Source: Terfezia claveryi (taxonomy: Eukaryota > Ascomycota > Pezizomycetes > Pezizales > Pezizaceae). From it: a DNA stretch of 64,000 nucleotides. Both the position numbers and the translations under genes were made by a program. Location: assembly GCA_015179025.1 (NCBI GenBank), contig WHUX01000013.1, positions 372,001-436,000 of the forward strand, given 5' to 3'. The notes beneath the pieces are model-generated. The model had not been told where the DNA came from. It did no database searches and was given only the letters and a program-made list of their open reading frames with translations. Below, piece after piece: positions 51,572 through 64,000 of the stretch; the first letter of the stretch is position 1; each line of letters begins with the position of its first letter.

Positions 51572-52750
51572 AGAAAGGTGGGGTTGGTGGGGCAATGCCG
51601 GTCATGTAGTCGTCGCAGCCTCATTTTCTGTCCGCATCCGGGGTTTCCTCTTTACGCAAAGGTTCTTCTGGATATAACTTATCCACAGCCATTTAATCTA
51701 CAAGATTCTTTAGATTTTTGATTGAAGCCAAGTCTGGATCGGCGCACAGGTCAATGGGGATTTCCCAGCTCTACAAACTGCATCAAATATTACTATGTAA
51801 GGGAATAATAACTACATTTTGCTATGACATACATAAATATTTGTTAGTGAAGAAAGGGGTGAACAGAGGTGGTACAGTCTCGTTCTCGCTTCCACGTGCC
51901 ATCCTAAGGGTTTAAACGTAAGCATCCGAGGTACGGCAGCAGTACCGCAAAAACTTAGAAGTAAGGTATACTCTAGGCCAAAGCCTAAGCCAGTTACTCT
52001 ATAACCTTGAAGTCTTAACTTATTGAATATTATACAAAAGCCAAAAAAGAAATAAAAGTTCTACACTAGAGAGTTCAAATATGAGTATTATCTATACTAT
52101 AGTAAACTTAAGAGAATAAGAATAGAGAAACTATTCTAGCAGAAATAATATAGGTTATTAGGCAGTTAGGAATAACCAATAAAATACTACCAGAGTAGTT
52201 AAATTAAGAGAAAGAAATAGTTGTATCTATTGAAGGATCTTGACAAGTAGAAAAAGCAAGAAAAGTAAGATAAGAAGATATAGAAAGATATTATAACTAT
52301 ATTCTTAGTCTTGTTTTAATACTTGAACAGATTTATTTAAGTGTTATTATTACTCTTATTATTATTACTATTGTCTTTATTATTACTTACAATTATAGTC
52401 TTTAAGTTATCTATCTTAGAAAGCTTATTTCTATTCTTAATAAGCCAATATATATATATAGCCTCTTGCTCTTATTCTAATATAGACTTTACCACTTTCT
52501 ATAAAAGTGTATCTCCCTTATATATCTCCCTATCTTACTTTAACTTATTGAAATATTTCTGTAGTCTAGCTACCTTCTATCTCTATATATATTATATATA
52601 ATACCAATTTTCAATATGTCGGTATGCGGTCCTTTGCCTTCTTCAGTATAATTTCGCATGTTACCGACAGTTGCAGCTCAGAACACGCTAGCCAATTACT
52701 CGAAATAATACGGTATACCAGCCGTGCGCCAAGTAGGATCTACTACAATA
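51572..52750. other. Intergenic, with AT-rich low-complexity tract
   Basis: From about 51990 the base composition turns strongly to A and T. 52335-52400 is a TTATTA-type microsatellite and 52430-52610 has TATATA runs. No gene. Confidence 0.55.
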
Positions 52751-53110
52751 TTACGGAATTAGTATTAGTGGATCCAACTTTGTTAACAGGCGCACGGTCT
52801 CATTCTTTCGGAAGTAGAACACGCTACGGAAAAGAGGACTCACCTCCCACATAAGTGGCAGCTTGGGAGTTTCGATGCGCAGTGCCATGACGGTGTTATC
52901 TGCCACATCCAATTTCTTTTGCTGTAATAGCTTTAGGACAGGAGCATATTTATAAGCAGACATCAATCGATCCAGAGATATACAGTACTGTGATTGGCAG
53001 TGCATCAAGGCACCCAAGCTCCCGCTTTTGCTTGGGATGATGAGACTTTTGGAGTGTTCTGTTTGACCCCGCTTCTCTTCATTCTGCGGATGGCGGATCG
53101 GGTTGCGCAC
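52751..53110 (-). CDS. Hypothetical protein exon
   Basis: The minus-strand frame contains SLGALMHCQSQYCISLDRLM, SAYKYAPVLKLLQQKKLDVA and DNTVMALRIETPKLPLMWE, with the look of a folded protein rather than a random frame. The first in-frame codon (53110) is not ATG, so it is probably an internal exon. A good donor (GAG|GTGAGT) follows near 52843, so residues after MWE are likely intron. I could not find the adjoining exons, and I do not recognise the family. Confidence 0.3.
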   Translation of the reverse strand: MRNPIRHPQNEEKRGQTEHSKSLIIPSKSGSLGALMHCQSQYCISLDRLMSAYKYAPVLKLLQQKKLDVADNTVMALRIETPKLPLMWEVSPLFRSVFYFRKNETVRLLTKLDPLILIP

Positions 53111-53299
53111 TCTGGTGGATCGGTCGAGTTATACCTTGTGGGCTTAGTAAGAGCCCAGATACCGGTACACCGTCTGCAGCAAAAGACATTTGAACTAAAT
53201 AAATGATGTATGATACTCGATACATGTACTGAAGGTAATTGAAATCTTAAATTAGTCAATTTTGGGAGCCACAGAGTCCTCTGCCGGTGCAAGACGATC

Positions 53300-56200
53300 T
53301 AGTTCCATATACATATTTGTAGCACCTATATCACATCAGGGTTCTAATATTTCAGACACATATATCTAGAGGTCTACTCCATAAAAGTTGCTAATTCCCG
53401 ATATTATATGTATGGTTCTCACACACTAGTCTCTGCATAAGGCTGGTTCTATGCTTTTCTAATAATTATTAAAAATCACCACAAATTATAAAGCACTTTA
53501 GAAGTTATATAACAGCTATCAAAAACTCCTCATCTTTATGATATCATAGCTTATATACAAGCAAGGCCAAGTGTAGTAGGTTAAGAAATTGACTGATGCC
53601 TAACTTTATAGCAGATCTGTTTGAAGACGGTGCCCAGCAACCATCTCAACAAGTATGGCCACCCAGAGGCGTATCTCACTGCCTGATAACTTGATATTGA
53701 ATAGAAATCCACTTCAAATCAACAATGCTAGGTGCACGAAGTGTTCCTAGCTATCTTTAATTCGGGGTGGTTTGTTGAAGAGACTTTTGGCCATTTTCGG
53801 TAAAAGCCGCGAACTAATGGCGCCAAACCCTCATATACCGTAGCCAGTAATATTCGGAGTTCGGTGCTGGAAAACTGAATCTTTGTTCATTGGTCAAGAA
53901 GAAAAATAATGAAAACTTGCAACTAAAGGGTATAAAATTTCGCACAGAGTTTTCGAAACGGTTGAAAGTACCAGATGGTTCAATTTATTGTACGATTACT
54001 CTCGGAACCGCTATCCTGTTGATCACGACGACGCATAACGTAAAGAACTAGAATCCTCCTATATAACGTCTGAGTTAGATCGGATCTGGAAAGAATTTCA
54101 GCAGGCTCATAACGATCATTTGGCGCAATTTTCGATTTGCCAACAAACCATAGCCAAGCGTCTTTTGCACCCAAGTCTCTGGCCTGTGATACCCAGAATG
54201 TTGGGCCAAGCGTGTTCCCTCAATCGGCGGTGAACCTGCCACCACAATCGTGAAGCGGGGCTGGCTCCGAAGTCCCAGTGACCTGATAATTAATCCCACA
54301 AAGTTGAGGCCTGGACTATACTTATAAGAATTGATCATGACTTTCTGCTGTGTTTTCCCCTGACGTTTAGTCTCTGCCCCGCAATTGGTTACAAGGATCT
54401 TCAGGGGCCTTGGTATCGGAATACGGCTATATCTCTAGAAGGTGTTTGATTTCCGACCATGGGATGGGGTACTATGCATGCAGCCCAATTCACATACCTC
54501 CACGGTATCCGGGAAAAAATGATGTCTGTGCGGTAGCTATGATCGAGACCTCCGGCCAATAATTCCGGACCCTTCAAATCGGTCAATAAACCTTTCCAGT
54601 TTTTTCTGTAGATGGGAAGCAGCAATTAGCTAATTTCATCCAGTCATTCCAACTTTTGAACTGGATCCTATTTCTTTCCTTCTCTGGGTTCCCCAGTACC
54701 TCTGCACACTCCTCCGAGTCTAACAACCCAATACTCGGAAAAACGCGCACTCAATGGTGTGCCTTCACCCCTGCACATCTCAAATTTCGCCTCTGTTATC
54801 CAGATTTCCTGCTATTCGAGTTAATTACGTCCAACGGACGTCTCGTGAGACTCAGAAACGACCACCTAAAGATAAGAAATGCTTGCCAGTGCGAGTGACT
54901 GTGAGTTTTCTTAGGGAACCTACGACTGGTCCTAACCCTCTCAAGATCGCCTAAGACTCACGCGCAGGAGCAACTTTTCCGACGCATCCCTTGGTGTAAT
55001 TTCGGGACCGCCTGTTGTGTTGAGAATTGTTCGAACGAGGGAAGACAAGTAGAGGGAATATGAAAACATAGCCATTATGAAGCTATCGAGTTCTGCGTCG
55101 AGAGAAATTGGGAAGCAAAACTATAGCATGCTTTTTCCGCAAAGCTGCCCATAGTTTGCAATGTCTGTGATCGGGATGTCTGTCTGCCATTGAATATTAC
55201 TCATTTATCCAAAGAAGTGAGTTTATAATGTCATCCGATTTGTCATGTGCCTGATTTTCTGATGTTATTGTAGCCACCGGGATGTCTATGTGAAGATGTT
55301 TCGAAGCATCTTGTACGGATCGATGTCTACCTCACCTGCGAGAAAAGATTACTTCCAAGAACTAGCTGAATTTGCACCACCGGTAGGGTCTCTGCTCCAC
55401 AATCAAGGTAATCACTGACAGTACTTGAGACATAAAAGGTGCAACATGTGTGCAGTCCGGAGAAATCTGATCGAAACCACACTATACGGCTGGCGGCAGT
55501 CGTAAAGGTCAATATAGACGTGATTGGGCACTGGTGCCAGTTGAGAAGGACAATCTCAGTGCTCGTGAAGGTACGCCCTGAGGCTCGTTCTCATGCATAA
55601 AGCATGTAGCATTTATGTAAAATCACCTGAAAGATGCTATTTATTTGTTAGCTTTACAATTGCAATGACTCTCGAAAAAGGTAAGTACCAAAAGCATAAA
55701 TCGACCCGACGATCAGGTATGTGGTGTTTCCTTGTCCTCCCGTCGTGTCATGAAAGGATGTCCCCGAAAGACAATTGCTTGCATCGGTAGGCCTAAGGTT
55801 GAACTAAAAGCATACGTAGGATGTATATATTCGTGTGCGGGAAGGCATCATTCCCTCATGATCAAAATATTAGCGATTCCTGCCGTTCGTACCCACTCAA
55901 ACGGTATTATACCTGGCTCCGGGCAACTTGAATTTGGAGCCGGCGTAGTATTTGTTCAAAGCAGGACCCTCCATACATAAATAGGTCTTTGCGGAGAAGG
56001 ATTTCGTGGGAAAATTTGACCGATCTCGAGGCTTCACGTTCCGGACTTGGGAGATCATGTGTCTTGCAAGTCACCTGGTGTGCTTCAAGCCTCGCTGAGC
56101 TTTTTAAATTTTGGACCACCGCATTTAGCTCCATTTTGGTAGGTGAAAGTTCGATGTGGTTGCCCTCTATGTGTTGGATGTCAATCTCGGAGTCAGGTAT

Positions 56201-59200
56201 GTAGGTGCATTGTCCTGGATGAAAATATGGAGGTTTCATAAATGCCAGACCCTGTCCATCACATCTGAATATTTCCTTTTTGGTGTAGACGTCGTGGAAT
56301 GGTATAGCTGGTATCTAACTCTCCGGACTGGAAAGGCTCACCTGATCCGGAGATTCTTGATTTTATCCACATTAATAGACTTCCATGTTGCCACTGAGGG
56401 GGGGGGGTTTCCAGGGACTGTCCTCAAATTGTGGGGTCTCGGATAAATGTGTCTGGTTGAATATCCCTATTGGTGCTCTGCTAACAAGTACAGTAATAAG
56501 TCATCAGTCTCCCAGAATGCAATCTTTTCTGCCAGCAGCTTTCATGGCGTACACTGTGGTTCATACTTTCTTCCTCCCAAGGGCAACGGCTCTGAATGCC
56601 GTGCCTGGCTACAAGTTGGCGATGGAAGTGGTATGCTGTGTATACGCGAACCAAAGGTAGGTAGGTAGACCTGGAAACTTATATTTTGGGGATTTTGGAG
56701 GGATTTTTTGATGTTATGGAGGTACCGTAGTGGGGAATCCTGGAGTTGAATCCCGTTCCAACCTTGAACGCTTGAATGCTTGAAGCTCGAGGCTCCAGAA
56801 CCGTCGTCGAGGAGCACTGTGAAATGTGAGCTTAATCGCGTTGCTAGTTCCACGGCTCGAGACATCAGTTGCGACTTTGCAGGATAAATCCAGTCAGCTA
56901 CGTGGCACGAGAAGGTTTTGTGAGGCCAGAAAAGCGAAGCGATATGCTTACCATGGCCAGACTGTTTTAGTCGTTAATGGTTATGAATATTCTGGGCAGT
57001 TGATGATTGAGGTGAAACCCCTCAATACTCCGTTATTTCCATCCCATATCTTCACCGCAAGTGGAGGAGTCATGGAGCTCGATCGTGAGGAAGTTACTGC
57101 GCATGCCATGCGGAAGGCAGGAAACGAAGGCAGGAAATAATTTGTGGATATGGACTAGATCTGCTCGTTCTAGTTGTAGTGCCGACTCAATAATGAGGTT
57201 AAATGCATGTCCAATAATCGGGTTGCCGTCTGAAGAGTTATAGAACGAGTCATTTCCGTGTACTTGGGCTGCTCTGGTTTGAAAATACAGGTGGAAGGGG
57301 CGGAAGATATGGTGTTAACGGAAGGTGAGAGATTGAGGTTCCAAGCAAGTCACCCGTGAAAGGGAGCTCGAGACCCTTGGCTTCTATCCCTTGCAGTTGT
57401 ATTCGATCCTTTTTTATCCTTTTTTCTCCGCAAATTGAGCTTGAAAGTGGCTGTGGTCTCTACTCATGTTCTATGAGAGGGCGAGGTTCGATAGGTGCAT
57501 CTAGGGATCTTGGAATTCCTAAATTATGAGGGCGAGGGACTTGTAAGTGGCAATATTTCAAAGGTTGATTAATTTCTCCTTCTTGCCCTCCTCCACACCC
57601 TCCATAATGTACTGGCGAAGCGCAGGAGTTTCACGTGTTTGTTTTTCATGCAGTTGTGCGTTGGTGGAAGAGACGGCCGATCCAAGGGTCGGGTTGCTCT
57701 TTTTGACAACTGAAGCAAAAATGGAGAGCCTAAGAAAGGGTCCTTAGTGGTGTGACGGGAAAGAAACACGCCGAAGGGTCCTGTATGTGGCTAGCTGTTT
57801 GCCATCCCGTCTCCAGTCGGTTGAATTCCGCAGGGTTTGGTGCAAGCTCCAGACAGAGAACGCTGGAGCATGGGTTGATGGCCCTTGATCTGGCAGCATA
57901 GTCGATGAATGGACTGATTTGACTAGTTGTCACTTCTAGACCTGAGGCAGTTCATTGGTATGCTCAACGATTCATCCACGGCTGTTAACTGCATAATGGG
58001 ATTCTCAGCCGTGCAGAATTGTTACATTCATCTCGTCACTCCGACTTAATAAGCTGTCATTTGTATTTTCTGCTCCTTACCCTGTAATTGGTCGTTAACA
58101 GAGCTAGTACTAGAAAAACTCACCTATTAACACACGATCGGAGGAAACACGGCAGGATGATCGAGAATGGAAAGGATTTGTCCATCGGAGCCGAATCAGT
58201 GAATAGGAGGTGTAGGCCGGTAGGCTATCGAATACGTAAATACTACATATAGGAGCTACTGCGCTTCAAGAACTTGTCTAACCCTCTTAACAAAGTTGTA
58301 GGATAGGTCACTTACAATAAATTAGCATATAACGTTCTTAAGCGAATAACCGTGCAAGTGATTCTTCCCTCGAATTTTGAAAGTTCCCCCTATGTGAGTG
58401 AACCCTACAACTGTTCTTCCGTTGGACCTCACATCTAGCCCTTCTTTATACATGCGAGAAGTATTACAATGGAGCTCAAAGCCTGTGTAGATTCCGAAGG
58501 GTCCGAACTCACCTAACAAGAGTGTGAAATCGTGGGGACAGCGTTCGGGGTTTTAGGTGTCACTTCCCTCATGAAGACGCATGGGGGAAACAGGATTTAA
58601 TTGCTGCGTAGACTATCACTCTTTGCGTAACCATTGGTGCATAGAAATCAAGGATAAACAGAGGTGGTTACCAGGGTGAGTTACTTTGCATGGATATTTG
58701 TAGGCGCCGCTTGATGGCTATTGCTAGGGTGTGGCAGAGCAAGTGATTGCGAACCAGATTCAGGAACCAGAGCTCTTTATCAGTGTATACGTATCAAATG
58801 GTTTGCTTCTTCACGCTTCAATCAAAGGGCCATACAACTGCGGTTGGTCCGGAGTTAGTTACTATAACTCATAATACTAGTTTTGCCTTGCTAGAATATG
58901 TTCCGGTACTGCGCTAGTACATGTGCTGTAACTGGAGGAATCCACAAAAGAAAAAACACCATCCATGGATTATCCTATGAAAATTTGCCACCCATCCTAT
59001 GGAAATGTAGCTGTTGATATTCGCGATGATTATAGTGTGGTGTTGACTTGCAAAAACTGCCCAGCTAGTACTAGCTCGGTCGGGTACTCCCACTAGTTGA
59101 ATGTCGTGATACCACACCAAAACCACTAATGTTCATCCTGATTGGTTATGGGTGCAGAGGCCATGGATATGAATGGCCCCTTTTCCGTTGAGTCAGAACG

Positions 59201-59761
59201 TTGCTTATCAAGTGCGTCAAACAAATGGCGGTGCGAAGATAATAATGTACAGCACATGGACTTGCAGGCAAGGAATTAATTGCAAGGGTGTCATGATCAG
59301 TTGATTGTTTTGGAGGGCAAGCCAGCGCTAAGATTAAATACTTGCACTGCGTCGAAGTTTCCTCGTGCAAGGAAATGAAGAGCAAAGCCTGGCCATCGCC
59401 AATTGGAAGGTTTTAATGGTAATCATAACTTGTTTAATCCCGTAGTAACTATCTACGTGAAGATACATAAGTTTCCTGGTTCGCGTCCCCACATTTGTGA
59501 ATTGAAAAGTCAACGGGCTACATATCCGAAATCCTGCCCAACCAAAATCCCGCTGACATTGCTAGCTTCGCACATGGAGATATCTAAATAACCAGCTTAC
59601 AGTAAGTTCAAACATCAGACCCCCTGCTTCGGTTTCCCTAATTTTAACATACCCAAAATTCGTGCACCCTATTTTCACCTCAAAAAAATAAATATACATG
59701 TATCCCCATCCAGCCGACTAATATATCCCTCACCTATCCCCCAAGGTTCGCCGCCTAGAAT
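53300..59761. other. Long stretch without an assigned gene
   Basis: Many short frames exist but none could be tied to a known domain. The most protein-like are a minus-strand pair near 54338-53980 in two frames (FTIVVAGSPPIEGTRLAQHS, KDAWLWFVGKSKIAPNDRYE), a plus-strand piece at 54754-54951 (RETQKRPPKDKKCLPVRVTV) and a minus-strand 110-residue frame at 55907-56239. Intron-like GTATGT sites occur near 55720 and 56195. These may be exons of unrecognised or decayed genes. A G run (56398-56407) and TTTTTTATCC repeats (57408-57425) are the only simple repeats noted. Confidence 0.35.
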
Positions 59762-60199
59762 TCACCATACTGCAACTTTTATCCAGCCTGCTTCGGCGGT
59801 ATATTCAACTTCACACTCCACGAAATTGGGTACCGGTTGCAGCATCTTGCCTCCGCGAACAACAGGAGTTAGCGCTTCGGCTACGGGGGGTCGATTATTG
59901 CCCACCAAACCCGCTTCCCTGACGTTGCTAGATGCAAATCGCGGCGAACCATATTCGATTTTACTGACCCTTATCCACTCGGTCGATCGACTAGAACCTC
60001 CAACGTTTACCTCCTCCAGTCCTTCCACTATGTCGGACAATGGATCTGATGAGCTGTTCCCCATAATGCAGCTGTCAATTGCAACTCGGAGTTCTCTGTT
60101 TCTGGAGAAGGATCGATCATCTTCCGTCTGGTCGCTGAGGGGGAGTGGCGACCATGGTGATTCGAGATCACGCTCGTCTAAGTAACGACTGATAGCCAT
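59762..60199 (-). CDS. Hypothetical protein, last exon
   Basis: The 145-residue frame MAISRYLDERDLESPWSPLP...VPNFVECEVEYTAEAGWIKV starts with ATG at 60199 and ends at 59762. Composition is acidic and Ser-rich, without a recognised domain, signal peptide or membrane segment. The frame stays open upstream to an intron-like acceptor (ACTGAC then TCCTTTAG near 60221), so this could be the terminal exon of a longer gene. The opposite strand also has a 119-residue frame over the same bases; I prefer the minus strand because of the ATG and the acceptor. Confidence 0.35.
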   Translation of the reverse strand: MAISRYLDERDLESPWSPLPLSDQTEDDRSFSRNRELRVAIDSCIMGNSSSDPLSDIVEGLEEVNVGGSSRSTEWIRVSKIEYGSPRFASSNVREAGLVGNNRPPVAEALTPVVRGGKMLQPVPNFVECEVEYTAEAGWIKVAVW

Positions 60200-60221
60200 T
60201 GCTGGGTAGCTTGAATGTTCC

Positions 60222-63200
60222 TAAAGGATTGAAATTGTCAGTACTCGCTTCCTTCTTGCATCATGATTGATATTGTTGTAACATTGAGGCACTTTTCAGA
60301 AACTTAGAGGAAATAATATAAAAATGAGTCAGGAGGCAACAGGCCCAAAGAGGCTTCGAGTATGTCCACACAGTGTCCACAAGCGCGTGTCACCCTCTTG
60401 TCAATACTATACATCTCCCATAGCAACATAAACAGCTAGTCTTCCCGAAATTCCTCGAGCTCGTGACCACCTACATCATATTGCAATTGAAGGCAACGTC
60501 GACAGATAGGCGACGGGAAGTAATAACAGGGTGCCAATTGTTACTGAGCTACGCACCTTTTCAACTCGTCTAACATATCTACAGTTGCAACGCCGTCGCA
60601 GTTGCCTCCGCCTCATTTGTGGTTGTCGAAGGACCCGTATGTTTTTTTGTACTAAAGAAACATTTGAGTTAGCAGAAGATGACTCGTGCAAGAATGAACA
60701 CCCTTTCAGGCGTACAGATAGGGCATGTTGACTTTATCAGAGGCAATGGCAAGTGGAGGTTCAGCGTACCTGAGAATGTTGCCATGTGTTGAATTGATTT
60801 AGGAGAGTTGATCAAGTCTCAGGGGATCGAAGGGGAATGGATGTCGTCTACGAATATATCTCGGTATACGAATATGGGAGGGCCAGAAGAGTAAGAACTC
60901 GGTGTAAATAGAATACCAAGGTGTAACTGAATGGAAGATAACTGTTTGATATTGGGAATTCTGGGAAGTGAGCTTAATTTATGCTATTATCTTATCGGCC
61001 CTAGAATCCTTCTACCTTGGATGGTCGGATCAAAATGTCCATATTTTACTAGTGTCAAGGCTGGTCATTCTTCTCCCACATGAGATACCCAACATGCACT
61101 GACCTTTATCTGGCATTACCCCGTCCCATGCAACGAAAGAATAAAACTTGGGGGTGTCAGGCTCCTAGTGGCTCTAGTAGTACCGTGGCTCTAGTAGTAC
61201 CGTGCCTCAATATTGATCAGCCCTCGAGTCAGGAATGTGAGATGCTGCTCCCGCAGAAAGCCAACTCATGCCCATCACTGCGTTCTGTAGTTTAGCCCAC
61301 AGCCTCATGCATCCTACCCACGGCTGGGGTACAACTTACGAGAGTACGGAAACCAGGGTGGGGTCTATAAGCTCTAATTTCCCGTGCCCAAGCCATTCCG
61401 TATATATTCCTATGCATGCAGCTCAAAGTGTCTCCCGATCCTAATCTCTGGGCCCGGACCTAACTATGCCGTTTGCATATATATATGATTGTATGGACCT
61501 ATAATCTATGTACATGCTCCGGAAGAATACGTTTACATATAGCACCGAGTATCGACATAAGGGCGGCTGGTCGACACAAGTAGGAAAACCACTAGCACAA
61601 AGCAGCACTAGCAGCACCAGCCGGTGGAATATGACGCGCAGTTGTAGTCTATGAGGTTTACACACCGGTGGTTAGCTATAGGTGATGTTGCTGGTTAGCA
61701 GCCGGGGACTGGGCAAGCAAGATGCTCCGGTCGACACGATGGCTGCCACTACGAGACAGGAGACAGAGGAGAAAACCAGTTCGTTAGTTCTTTATCTGAA
61801 TACGGCGGTAGCGCTATAGAGATATTGGCGTGAAGTAAGCACGGGGGTTGAGGACATGGATATCGATACTGGGCAGTAGGTAGGCCTCCTCCACATGTAT
61901 TTACTTAGAGAAGCCTCCCCCGAGTTTATGCCCCTGCTATGACCCCGCTTAATGCGGGATTATGTGAATTTGAAAACGGAAGATTAGTCGGCACGATGCT
62001 CAATGGGGGACCCCTACGCGTGAGTCCCTTATTGCCCGCATGCGCAAACACACCCCTTGTTACATCTTTAGGCACCTGAAGCCTATACCCCAGAAATTAG
62101 TATATACAACCACAGATATGGGCTTTTCTTTTCGCGTCTGGATTGATACATCTACTGGGTGTTGGATCGATCAGGATCTTAGCACATTCCTAGAAATGTT
62201 CTAGCTGTCAGTCAGAAATATATTGCACATTCTTTTCGGACGAACATATATATTTGAACTGGTATACATATCTTCTTACACCCTTGTTGCAGGACGTAAA
62301 CAGTAGAGGCCTTAGTTTGTGCAGAGTTCCGGAGGGGGCCAACCCCTGTTTGAACCTCATCTGTGTGTACGAACGACAAGGGTGTATAAAACATTCTCCA
62401 AGAAATAATTTTCCAGGTGACGAGATGGCTTTTGTTGTGAAAAATCACCGAAATGGTGTAGGTACCCGTATATACATATATATATTTTAAATATTCCCAT
62501 CTTCGAGTTGCAGTTGACATAAAGATCAGCTTCGAGATACTATAAGTTCCCTTGCATTGTCCTGCGATAGGAAACTGTAGGTCTTACAAAATATCCACTA
62601 TTGAAATTAAGGATTTTGAAGATTAAAACCTGAGGGCATCGTCGGAAGCTGGGCGCCCAAACATGTCTAACCTCCAAACATTACTATTCCCACAATGCTG
62701 GGAAATCTTCATCTCCCCCCAATTCTTATTCCGGAACAGCCCCCTTGGGTGCGGATACATACTAAATCTTGGCTAATGGGAAATTCTAATTATCCCTCTT
62801 CTATATTCGTTTTTGAAATAAGTTCCTGTATATGCATCTTTGGTCACAACTAACAAGGGTCACCCCCCCGCTCGGTAACCCAACGATAGCGAATACTATG
62901 TGTAAAGCGGGTGCTACGGACGGGTCTGCCCAGGAGCCAGGCCGCCGGGTTCAATCTTTTGGGGCTGTCAGCTCCGTGCCTGACTCGAGGCACATCTCAG
63001 TGTTGGGGAGGGGATGCGGAGGAGGAGGGGGAGGGGGGGGCGGAGCCCAACACGCTTCACTTCTTCAGGATGGGGTCATGGATGTCACCTGTGATTGCAA
63101 TTCCAGATACCACATTGTTGGGAACGCTACTCTAATTACCGCTCCCATTGCCTGCCATGGAGCTGTGCTAACGGGGTGGGGCCCGGGGTCCCCATGAAGT

Positions 63201-64000
63201 GGGACCCACTCGAAGCCAAGGCAAGAGCGACAGCAAGACGTAAGCGAATATGAATACTAACATAATAAGAATAAAGAGAGTACAAATAATAGAGATACGC
63301 TAAATTTTCAGGCTGATACAGGCGAATTCAATCCCCTGGACTTACATCAAATCTCAACCTAGCCGGGGTTCTGAACCTTGTGGGACCATATGTTTTAGGC
63401 GTGCATCTGCAGTAAGATGACAAGGCTCCACTGTCTAGCAGGAGATACTTCAGACCCGACCGCTTCAATGGGCTCGCTGGCCCAGAATATTTTCCGTCTT
63501 CCACTAGTTTCTTGCGTACGTACCCTTGAATGAACATCTTACAGTCTATACACATCTTTTGATTGAACAGTCAACTACTGCCTAGGTTTATCCCATAATT
63601 CTGAATAATCGGTGAGCGGTGAGTGCTTGGGACCTAATTCACCAGCCTAGGATTTAAATTGAAGTGTTGAGATCCCTTCGCACCTGACGCTTCTAGTGAT
63701 GAAAACAGTGAGGTGTTGAATTGGTGCATTGGTGCATTGGTGCAAATTACTTAACTTTATATTTTCCGGGCAGGATATTTCCTGATGCCTCAGGTGTTTG
63801 GAAGCAGGAGCACTTACTTAAAGACTCTCATCTCGTCCTACGTAGTTAACTCATGCACCTTGGTGTTCAGTACGAGTGAGATCCTTTAGGTAACATTAAA
63901 GCTACAGCGGACCAATAGTTGGAAATTAGTGAAACTTTGATTTCTGAACAATTATATATTATTAAAGGAAGCTTGGTGGAATATCTCCTAACTGACGGTA
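60222..64000. other. Right end of window, no assigned gene
   Basis: Short frames without recognised domains. Noted structure: a 17-bp doublet GTGGCTCTAGTAGTACC (61168-61201), a G-rich tract near 63009-63042 that could form a quadruplex, and three copies of ATTGGTGC at 63720-63744. Confidence 0.4.

Noticed and set aside
62832..63197. 121-residue ORF with a poly-Gly run
   Set aside because: It is driven by a G-rich tract; no domain, splice sites or neighbour support.

Overview
This window looks like a gene-poor, transposon-rich stretch of a filamentous ascomycete nuclear genome. The evidence is short GT-AG introns (52-72 bp) with CTAAC/CTGAC-like branch sites, a secreted PL4 rhamnogalacturonate lyase, FunK1-type kinases, Tad1-like LINEs, a copia LTR element, pogo-like and PIF/Harbinger-like MITEs, and a eukaryotic tRNA-Ile. 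The long intergenic spans and repeat load would fit a truffle-like Pezizomycete, but that placement is inference.

Layout. 0-5.7 kb: a C2H2 zinc-finger protein (plus strand, frame break near 1.91 kb), then a four-exon rhamnogalacturonate lyase (minus strand). 5.7-14.2 kb: no gene; repeats, palindromes and two pogo-like elements. 14.3-19.9 kb: a nested stack made of a 5'-truncated plus-strand LINE, interrupted by a 1.8-kb foldback element and by a second, minus-strand LINE whose target duplication is still readable. 21.1-23.5 kb: a two-exon FunK1 kinase. 24.3-26.6 kb: a candidate TIR element with a minisatellite inside. 26.9-28.5 kb: a decayed gag-protease. 30.5-36.05 kb: a complete copia element with identical 152-bp LTRs and a 5-bp target duplication, but about 18 nonsense codons. 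37.3-39.7 kb: a second FunK1 copy. 40.2-41.0 kb: a pogo-like element with a transposase tail. 41.7-42.9 kb: a broken D-lactate dehydrogenase gene. 43-50.4 kb: MITEs, GC-rich TIR elements, tRNA-Ile and a Harbinger-like element. 50.4-64 kb: mostly unassigned sequence with an aspartic-protease-like relic and a few unplaced ORFs.

Most unusual signal. Tiny insertions of 10-31 bp are scattered over the window. They all start from the same outer sequence, TAGTCTGGTTGGCACAAGCC (or shorter), in either orientation, and most lie between direct repeats of 8-10 bp that look like target-site duplications. At two places they are stacked, giving three copies of the duplication. A sister family has the tip TAGTCTCGTGCC. 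A 43-bp version of that tip appears as inward-facing repeats bounding 24319-26643, and a related TAGTCTCG tip forms a 50-bp perfect hairpin element. This looks like a population of single-ended micro-insertions or excision relics of Mutator/hAT-like transposons.

Functional picture. The host genes cover pectin breakdown outside the cell, transcription control, a kinase family and a dead respiratory lactate oxidase. They show no operon-like relation. The rest is transposons nesting in each other.
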